Positions 58,247 to 64,000 of a stretch of DNA of 64,000 nt are shown in pieces (within the stretch, counting starts at the first letter, position 1; each line of letters begins with the position of its first letter). A model generated the notes under the pieces. It searched no databases and was not told the origin of the DNA. It saw nothing but the letters and a program-made list of their open reading frames with translations. A program made the position numbers and the translations under genes. The stretch is from contig JAEOUA010000009.1 in assembly GCA_016839555.1 (NCBI GenBank), forward strand, positions 61,221 through 125,220, given 5' to 3'. Source of the DNA: Promethearchaeota archaeon. Lineage in GTDB: Archaea > Asgardarchaeota > Lokiarchaeia > Sigyniarchaeales > SOKP01.

Positions 58247-58825
58247 TTATTCTTTTTTTATTGTTAATTCTTCTCCATATTTATTAAGATAAGAAAATTC
58301 ACTTATAGATTTTCTTGGAGGACGCTGTTTTTCTCCTAGCTTCATATTTTCTGAAAGAAAGGGGTTTATTTCATCAGAATGTATGCCAACATTTAGAAAA
58401 GTTATTAATCTCATTTCCTCAGGAATCCCCAAGATTTTCTTTGCCTCTTTTTCGTTAAATCCTGCAATAGGATGCGCCACTAAGCCCAGTTCAGTCGCTC
58501 TTAGAATAATAAAGGCTGTTGCTAAGCCGGTATCAAATAAATAATATATTCTTTCATTTATTATACAATCTAAATCCGGCTTACTAAATACCGCAATCAT
58601 CATAGATGTGCGTTCAATCCATTTATTAGTTTTGGATAAGGTTGTAAAAAGTTTCTCAAGCTGTTCTTTATCGCGAACGAAAACAAATCTCCAAGGTTGT
58701 TTATTCATGCATGAGGGGGCTATTTGAGCAGATTCTGCAAAATCTTTAATCAACTCATCTGTTATTTCAACGGGATCAAGGGAACGATAGGCTCTTCTTT
58801 TCTCTATAGCCTCTTTTACATTCAT
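58247..58825 (-). CDS. Nitroreductase-family FMN-dependent oxidoreductase
   Basis: A 192-residue flavoprotein. The FMN-binding N-terminal RRAYRSLDPVEITDELI and the APSCMNKQPWRFVFVRD motif are those of the nitroreductase fold, and LGLVAHPIAGFNEKEAKKIL completes it. It reduces unknown electrophilic compounds with NAD(P)H or reduced ferredoxin/F420-type donors. It is alone on the minus strand. It converges with the methyltransferase pair across 40 bases. Confidence 0.9.
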   Translation of the reverse strand: MNVKEAIEKRRAYRSLDPVEITDELIKDFAESAQIAPSCMNKQPWRFVFVRDKEQLEKLFTTLSKTNKWIERTSMMIAVFSKPDLDCIINERIYYLFDTGLATAFIILRATELGLVAHPIAGFNEKEAKKILGIPEEMRLITFLNVGIHSDEINPFLSENMKLGEKQRPPRKSISEFSYLNKYGEELTIKKE

Positions 58826-59056
58826 ACTTTTAAATCACATATAGGTTATATTAATAGTTTTTATATAGTTTTAATTAAAAAACAAGTCTAAAGATATATT
58901 AAACTTAGTGCTATTTTTTATTAATAAAACAAAAAAAAAAGGATTTTAAAATTAATAGATTGAAATATTATCTCTGGAATAAATTCTCCGTGAGAGAGAT
59001 GTTTTACTTAGGGATTTTTTAATATTTTAATATATTTCTAAAAAAATATCGCGTAT

Positions 59057-59917
59057 TTAGATAGAATTCAGAATATTATCAATTTTTTTAATACGATCAT
59101 TTCGAGAAAGTCTATCTTTAATAGGATGAAGATCTCCATAAAGTGCCTTGTGAAAAGGTGGTTTTTTATTGTTCTGATAGATGACTCCAAGTGATAGTTT
59201 ATCCTTTCTTTTGGCTAATTCCATTGCTTTCTCAAAATCATCTCCATTATCATCAATTATTTCAGTGATTTTATTATAGAGTGGCCAAGTATTGACATAC
59301 GCAACTGCTGGCTGTAAAACATCCACAAATGAGAATCCTTCATGTTCAATTGCTTTAACAATAGTATTTACCATATGATCCTTTTTTCCTGGAAATACTC
59401 TCGCGATAAATGTAGCATTTGAGCTTAGCATTAAAACTAATGGATTTATTGGATCTTCGGGATTTCCTTCTGGTGAGGATGGACTTATATATCCTTTTTC
59501 AGATGTAGGAGCAAATTGTCCAGTAGTTAGGGCATATACTCCATTATTATGGAGAACTAGTGTCATATCAGAATTTCTTTTTGCTGCAAAAATTGTATGT
59601 GATATTCCCTCCCCTAAAGCATCTCCATCTCCTGAGAAAGCGATTACTTTAAGATCTGGGTTAGCGACTTTCATACCTTGTACGGTTGCTGTTGGTCTTC
59701 CATGTAAGGAATATAATCCATGAAGACTTAGATAATCCCATATTTTTCCATGACATCCTATCCCAGCGGAAATGGCAAAATTTTCTCTTTTATATCCTTT
59801 CTCTTCTAATTTTTTAATGGATTCTTTAATAGATTGTAGAATTCCAAAATTTCCACAGCCCTTACACCAAGTATTTTCTGCATATGTACCTAATCCCTCT
59901 TTGAGTTCCATTTTCAA
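59057..59917 (-). CDS. korB: 2-oxoacid:ferredoxin oxidoreductase beta subunit
   Basis: A 286-residue thiamine-diphosphate-binding subunit. ENTWCKGCGNFGI and SAGIGCHGKI precede the ThDP motif SGDGDALGEGISHTIFAAKR...NN. It oxidises a 2-oxoacid to acyl-CoA, passing electrons to ferredoxin. Its first codons overlap the end of the alpha gene by four bases (59914-59917), so translation is coupled. The lone domain lacks the extra ferredoxin subunit of pyruvate oxidoreductase, fitting the two-subunit KorAB/OFOR type. The 2-oxoacid used (2-oxoglutarate or broad range) is not decided. Confidence 0.9.
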   Translation of the reverse strand: MKMELKEGLGTYAENTWCKGCGNFGILQSIKESIKKLEEKGYKRENFAISAGIGCHGKIWDYLSLHGLYSLHGRPTATVQGMKVANPDLKVIAFSGDGDALGEGISHTIFAAKRNSDMTLVLHNNGVYALTTGQFAPTSEKGYISPSSPEGNPEDPINPLVLMLSSNATFIARVFPGKKDHMVNTIVKAIEHEGFSFVDVLQPAVAYVNTWPLYNKITEIIDDNGDDFEKAMELAKRKDKLSLGVIYQNNKKPPFHKALYGDLHPIKDRLSRNDRIKKIDNILNSI

Positions 59918-61578
59918 ATAACCTCTTTAATTTTTTTCGCTAAATCGATTGGTTCAAATGGCCTCCCATTATATTGATTAATAACTTTTTTTATTTTGAC
60001 ATGACATTTATCTTGAATTAATTTTGAAAATTGACCCGATCTGTTTAATTCTACAATTATAATAGGTTCATCCCGATATTTTTCAATTTCCCATACAGGA
60101 AACGGGCGTAGATAGATTGGTTGAATTACACGCACTTCAATATCTCCATAATAAACTGCTTCTAGTACACTCATCGTTGTTGAACCCCAAGTAAAAATTA
60201 ATGGTCCCTTGCTCCCATATATATTCACGGTTTTCATTGTTTTCATATACTCTATCATTGTTTCTTCCTTTCTCTGTCTTTTATCATGCATTTTTGAAAT
60301 TATTTCTGGATTTTCTGTGGTGATTCCCAATTCATCATGCTCATAGCTATTCCATTTTATTAATTGTTCAGAGGGTGGAAATTTTAACGGAGAGATGCCG
60401 TCTTCCATATCTAAATATCTTTTATATTCGCCATTTCTCTCAAATAATCTCGGCTCTGCCCAATTAGTATCCTCTAAATTTAAATCCACACTCATATGAC
60501 TTTCTGAAATATATTTTGAAGTTAATAGAGTTGCAGGGGTCTGAAATTTCCAAGCAAGCGCCATTAATTCTGCTATTAGGTAATATGCTTCATTTATAGA
60601 ACCGGGAGATGCAACTATTCTTAAGAAATCACCATGACCCGTATTAAGTGCAAATTGCAAGTCAGCTTGTTCAGTATATGTTGGAACACCACTTGCTGGA
60701 GCTGGACGACTTGATAAGATTATGAGAAGTGGTGTTTCGGTCATTCCTGCTAAAGAATACCCTTCTCCCATCAGAGCATACCCTCCACCGCTAGAAGCAA
60801 TCATTGTTTTTGCACCACTAAACACAGAACCAATTGCCATGTTTATTACTGCAATTTCATTTTCGGGTTGCATTACCGATAAATTGAATTCTTTCTGGTA
60901 TTTAGCAAGAAAATGCAATATTGAAGATGTTGGGGTCATTGGATATGCATAATAGCAATCAAGACCAGCCGCTATAGCCCCCAATGAAATAGATTCATTA
61001 CCCGTTAATATAGGTCTTTTTTTATCTCCATTTTCAAGCTTAAATCTTCCTCCTATCTCTGGATTGACAATATCATAGATCTCATTGGCATAAGAAATAT
61101 TGTCTTCCCAGGTACTTTCCGGAAATTGCTCTTTAATAATTTTTTCCAATTCAGTTTTAGTTTGTCCTATAGTAGAAACCAGAACTGCAAAAGCTCCCAC
61201 ACCATACATCAAATCTCTATATTTATACTCTTTAGCTTTTGAAGAAAAAGGAATACCTAAACCTTGAACACCTTCTTGCTCATCAGAATTATACACGAGA
61301 ATACCATTATCATCTAACTTATCTTTATGATTATTATAACTTCTTTCATCTGAATTGACTATTAGTTCAACATCATTCTCATACTGACTATTCACCAATC
61401 TATTGGCGGTACTAACTACAGAATAATTATGCCCTCCCTGAATTAAACTCATATAGTCATCTCTTTGAAAGATTTGTCGGCCCATCGATGTAAAGAGAGC
61501 GGATGCTATTGATCCCGATTTTTTCACACCTTCGCCAGCTTTTCCTCCGACTATGAATGTAAATACATCTTTTACCAT
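59914..61578 (-). CDS. korA: 2-oxoacid:ferredoxin oxidoreductase alpha subunit (gamma-alpha fusion)
   Basis: A 554-residue protein joining the gamma domain (residues 1 to about 185: FIVGGKAGEGVKKSGSIAS and DYMSLIQGGHNYSVV) to the alpha domain (about 190-554: YYAYPMTPTSSILHFLAKY, MQPENEIAVINMAIGS, SRPAPASGVPTYTEQADL). PTYTEQ lies close to the YPxTP substrate region known in 2-oxoacid oxidoreductases. It forms a heterodimer with the beta subunit encoded just downstream. Reduced ferredoxin from it could drive the Hdr/Vhu complex, and the acyl-CoA could feed the ADP-forming synthetase at 9.4 kb. Confidence 0.92.
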   Translation of the reverse strand: MVKDVFTFIVGGKAGEGVKKSGSIASALFTSMGRQIFQRDDYMSLIQGGHNYSVVSTANRLVNSQYENDVELIVNSDERSYNNHKDKLDDNGILVYNSDEQEGVQGLGIPFSSKAKEYKYRDLMYGVGAFAVLVSTIGQTKTELEKIIKEQFPESTWEDNISYANEIYDIVNPEIGGRFKLENGDKKRPILTGNESISLGAIAAGLDCYYAYPMTPTSSILHFLAKYQKEFNLSVMQPENEIAVINMAIGSVFSGAKTMIASSGGGYALMGEGYSLAGMTETPLLIILSSRPAPASGVPTYTEQADLQFALNTGHGDFLRIVASPGSINEAYYLIAELMALAWKFQTPATLLTSKYISESHMSVDLNLEDTNWAEPRLFERNGEYKRYLDMEDGISPLKFPPSEQLIKWNSYEHDELGITTENPEIISKMHDKRQRKEETMIEYMKTMKTVNIYGSKGPLIFTWGSTTMSVLEAVYYGDIEVRVIQPIYLRPFPVWEIEKYRDEPIIIVELNRSGQFSKLIQDKCHVKIKKVINQYNGRPFEPIDLAKKIKEVI

Positions 61579-61807
61579 AGTTATATAAACCTCATTCGAG
61601 ATTGTTTAAAATAATTAATTTTAGATTTCATTGTATATTATCGTGATCTTTAAGCATTATTTAAATCTATTTATTATAGATCTTAAACAAAAGTTAAGAA
61701 TTAGGAAAAAAAGTGAAAATTTGATTAATATTATTAATGAATTTCACCCTAATTGGTTTTTTAAAGTCATTTAATAAGAAGGGGATTAAAAAAAATTGAA
61801 GTTTTTA

Positions 61808-62005
61808 TTATTTCTTAGAAGGGAGAGGAATAATCATTGAATTTTTTCTTTTATATTTTAGATATTGTTCTCCAAATCGTTTTTCAAGGTTTTTTTCTTC
61901 CCACACTTTAACCGTTATATATAAAGAAACCCAAATTATTACTGTAAAAGCTATTATGAAAAAAAATGAATTTAAAACAAATCCTAAGTAAGTCAATAGA
62001 AACAC
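61808..62005 (-). pseudogene. C-terminal fragment of an isoprenylcysteine methyltransferase-like protein
   Basis: A 65-residue frame: one membrane helix (FFFIIAFTVIIWVSLYI) followed by EEKNLEKRFGEQYLKYKRK and IIPLP, which is the C-terminal end of the ICMT/PEMT fold. The SAM-binding RHP element and earlier helices are missing and are not found upstream. It is either a truncated relic or a very small stand-alone protein. The intact relatives are at 56948 and 57571. Confidence 0.55.
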
Positions 62006-62140
62006 ATAAATTTTTTTATTTGATGAATTTAATATACATTTATTTTTTTTTCTTTTCTTAATTGAAGATTTTATTTAATATTTTTAATTTTCAAGAATAA
62101 GCTTTTCAAGAAAAAAGGGATTCTTCAATAATGACTATTT

Positions 62141-64000
62141 TTATAGCGATGAATTATCTTTATAGTATTCTATCTCAAGATTAGGAAAAATTCTTTTTTT
62201 ACTACCATCCCGCTTTCTATATACCAGTCCTAATTCAAGTAATTTATCAATATGATATTGAATCGTCTTTCGATGTATTTTAAGCTTATTAGTAATCTTT
62301 TTATTCCATATTCCAGGATCTTCTTCAATCATTTCTAATACTTTCAGCGTAAGTTCACTTTTTTGAAGTGTTAAATCAATATTGGATAATGGATTTTTGG
62401 AATAATAAGGAATAAATATTAAATAATTTCCTACTCTCTGTTTCTTTATAACTTTATATGTTTCTAGGATATCTAAATGCCATACTAAATTACCTGGCGC
62501 TAATTCTGTTTTACGAAGTAAGTCATTAAAATGAATTCCTGGCTCTTCCAAAATAGCATCGATAATTCTCTTGCGATTTTCATTTTCAAGTACCTCCTCA
62601 ATGGTTAATCGATGAGCCCCAGTATTGATCGAAATGGAACGGTTTTTTATATATTTAATATAAGCTTTTCTTGAGATCACAATAATAATTGAAAGAAAAA
62701 AGATTATAGTAATACCCCCTACTAAAGTTAAAAACCAATTCCTTTTTGGTTGCTCTTTTTGGAATCTAGGTAATTCAGGAAGACTCGGAGGAACAAATAC
62801 AGTAAATGTCGGATCTTGGTTAATTGATGTGCCATTCCATTCTGGGAAGCATGTTAAATAATAAAATTCATTTTTCAAGAATTGTGGTACCACAGCGAGA
62901 GCCACTAATAACCCAGTCAGGTCGTTTTTGGCTGCTCTGGCAACAAAGAGAGCAATATTCCATATAGCCAGCCAATCGATAATTTTCGTGATATTTGTTT
63001 TCACTAAATCATTTGCCAAAACTCTCGTAGGGGCAGGATATTCATTGACTCCATCTAAAGTATAATTAGGTTTCGAAGCAAAATCGATTTTATAGACCAC
63101 TTCTCCATTTTCATTATAATTGGCTTGCGTAATATTATCATTAATATCTCCTAAGATGAGATTTCCATCTTGATCGGTAAAATTTTTAATTCCAGAGTTA
63201 TCAAAGTCGGGGATCTCAATTAAACCAAAAAATATCCTAATCATTTTTACTACAGCAATATTTGCGGTATTAATAACTGCCAGTCCAAAACCTGGATTGG
63301 CTTCATTTCCAGTTAATCTATTTGATATCCCATTAGATGTATTATAATACCCTATATCTATTCCAATATTATCAAAGCTGTCACCTCCAAAAGAATTGGC
63401 AGTGGATTTATTATCGCCAATAACCCATAATTGATTCAATTTCCCTATATCATATTCCGTAGTGGTATTAACTTCTCTATATCCATTAACCATCCTGCTA
63501 GTGATGGTAAAAGTGAAATTTATACTTGATATCATCGAAAAGGCGCTACAATTATTTACAATTGTAGTATTCTCAACATTCTGATTCAATCCTTCTTCAA
63601 TTTTTAAATCTTGCCATAAAATAAAGATATTTTGATAGGACATTCCAAATTCATAGGTACCTGGTGATGTTTCATTCATGGGAATTGGCGTGGCTGTCCC
63701 TTTTGTGGTATTATCAATCCAAAACCACTCAGGAACTCCTGTTGCTTCGAACCAAGAATTAAGTATAAATTTATGAAGTTCAGAAAATTGAGGCCAGCCT
63801 ATGTAGAGTGAGTCATTTTCATCAGGTAAATCTGGAATTCCTGCAGGACCACTATCTTGATATGCTAAAAGCCCCAGAAATTTATTTAAGATAAAGACGT
63901 GAGTATTGGTGGTGGGAACTCGGAAATGCTGTAAGAAATATTGGTAAGGAGCACATCCATATGCTATATCATTGCCTGCATCCCATGTGTAATTTTGCAT
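62141..64000 (-). CDS. Membrane-anchored winged-helix protein, partial (5' end at or beyond window edge)
   Basis: At least 619 residues, running into the window's last base. The final Met codon at 64000-63998 lacks a following signal peptide, so the true start is probably further on. Residues 1 to about 435 look like an extracytoplasmic domain rich in Asn, Thr, Gly and aromatic residues. A single membrane helix (FLTLVGGITIIFFLSIIIVI, about 442-461) follows, then two winged-helix modules on the cytoplasmic side (ILEEPGIHFNDLLRKTELAPG near 510; MIEEDPGIWNKKITNKLKIH near 575). This layout suits a one-component transmembrane regulator. Ligand and targets unknown. Confidence 0.75.
   Translation of the reverse strand: MQNYTWDAGNDIAYGCAPYQYFLQHFRVPTTNTHVFILNKFLGLLAYQDSGPAGIPDLPDENDSLYIGWPQFSELHKFILNSWFEATGVPEWFWIDNTTKGTATPIPMNETSPGTYEFGMSYQNIFILWQDLKIEEGLNQNVENTTIVNNCSAFSMISSINFTFTITSRMVNGYREVNTTTEYDIGKLNQLWVIGDNKSTANSFGGDSFDNIGIDIGYYNTSNGISNRLTGNEANPGFGLAVINTANIAVVKMIRIFFGLIEIPDFDNSGIKNFTDQDGNLILGDINDNITQANYNENGEVVYKIDFASKPNYTLDGVNEYPAPTRVLANDLVKTNITKIIDWLAIWNIALFVARAAKNDLTGLLVALAVVPQFLKNEFYYLTCFPEWNGTSINQDPTFTVFVPPSLPELPRFQKEQPKRNWFLTLVGGITIIFFLSIIIVISRKAYIKYIKNRSISINTGAHRLTIEEVLENENRKRIIDAILEEPGIHFNDLLRKTELAPGNLVWHLDILETYKVIKKQRVGNYLIFIPYYSKNPLSNIDLTLQKSELTLKVLEMIEEDPGIWNKKITNKLKIHRKTIQYHIDKLLELGLVYRKRDGSKKRIFPNLEIEYYKDNSSL

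Overview
The window is AT-rich archaeal DNA and most likely comes from an Asgard archaeon of the Lokiarchaeia (Promethearchaeota) type. The evidence is a full-length archaeal TFB, a methanogen-type Vhu/Mvh [NiFe]-hydrogenase with Hdr subunits, an ADP-forming acyl-CoA synthetase, a 2-oxoacid:ferredoxin oxidoreductase, long coiled-coil proteins, and a selenocysteine VhuU gene followed by a SECIS-like hairpin of eukaryotic design, which has been described for Lokiarchaeota. The lineage is an inference: no rRNA, tRNA or ribosomal protein gene was seen.

Layout. 1-5 kb: the end of a hydrogenase/heterodisulfide reductase operon (vhuG, vhuA, split-off selenopeptide vhuU, hdrC, hdrB), then hypC and, convergently, a CooC-like ATPase whose best start codon is ATT. 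5-9 kb: endonuclease V, a HEPN/MNT pair, a coiled-coil/HEAT protein and a cyclophilin. 9-15 kb: a fused ADP-forming acyl-CoA synthetase with a DRTGG-domain partner, and a phosphohexomutase. 15-22 kb: a degenerate stretch, small DNA-binding and membrane proteins, a Ca2+/Na+ exchanger-type protein, an HdrD-like protein and three tandem ribbon-helix-helix mini-genes. 22-28.5 kb: a DDE transposase beside a complete three-subunit acetone carboxylase operon. 28.5-36 kb: PadR regulator with a HAAS membrane protein, rhomboid protease, a MoxR/VWA pair and a radical SAM enzyme. 36-43 kb: two tandem alpha/beta hydrolases (one apparently with an ATA start), an MFS transporter and a LacZ-type beta-galactosidase. 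43-50 kb: another radical SAM enzyme, transporter, hexapeptide acyltransferase-like protein, an acyl-CoA synthetase alpha gene interrupted by an in-frame TAG, small open frames, a winged-helix protein and TFB. 50-54 kb: complete hdrCBA. 54-64 kb: PH-like membrane protein, UDP-glucose dehydrogenase, two isoprenylcysteine methyltransferase-like proteins and a fragment of a third, nitroreductase, 2-oxoacid:ferredoxin oxidoreductase, and a membrane-anchored winged-helix protein cut by the window edge.

Together the genes suggest an anaerobe. Vhu hydrogenase plus Hdr would couple H2 to ferredoxin and a disulfide or similar acceptor by flavin-based electron bifurcation. KorAB-type enzyme would oxidise 2-oxoacids to acyl-CoA with reduced ferredoxin, and ADP-forming acyl-CoA synthetase would harvest the thioester as ATP. 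Acetone carboxylase and beta-galactosidase look like acquired carbon-use modules.

Most noteworthy: the VhuU selenopeptide gene and its SECIS, whose core overlaps the vhuU stop codon; the acetone carboxylase operon next to a transposase; genes that fit their families only with ATT or ATA starts; two neighbouring frames broken by in-frame TAG; and the triple ribbon-helix-helix array.
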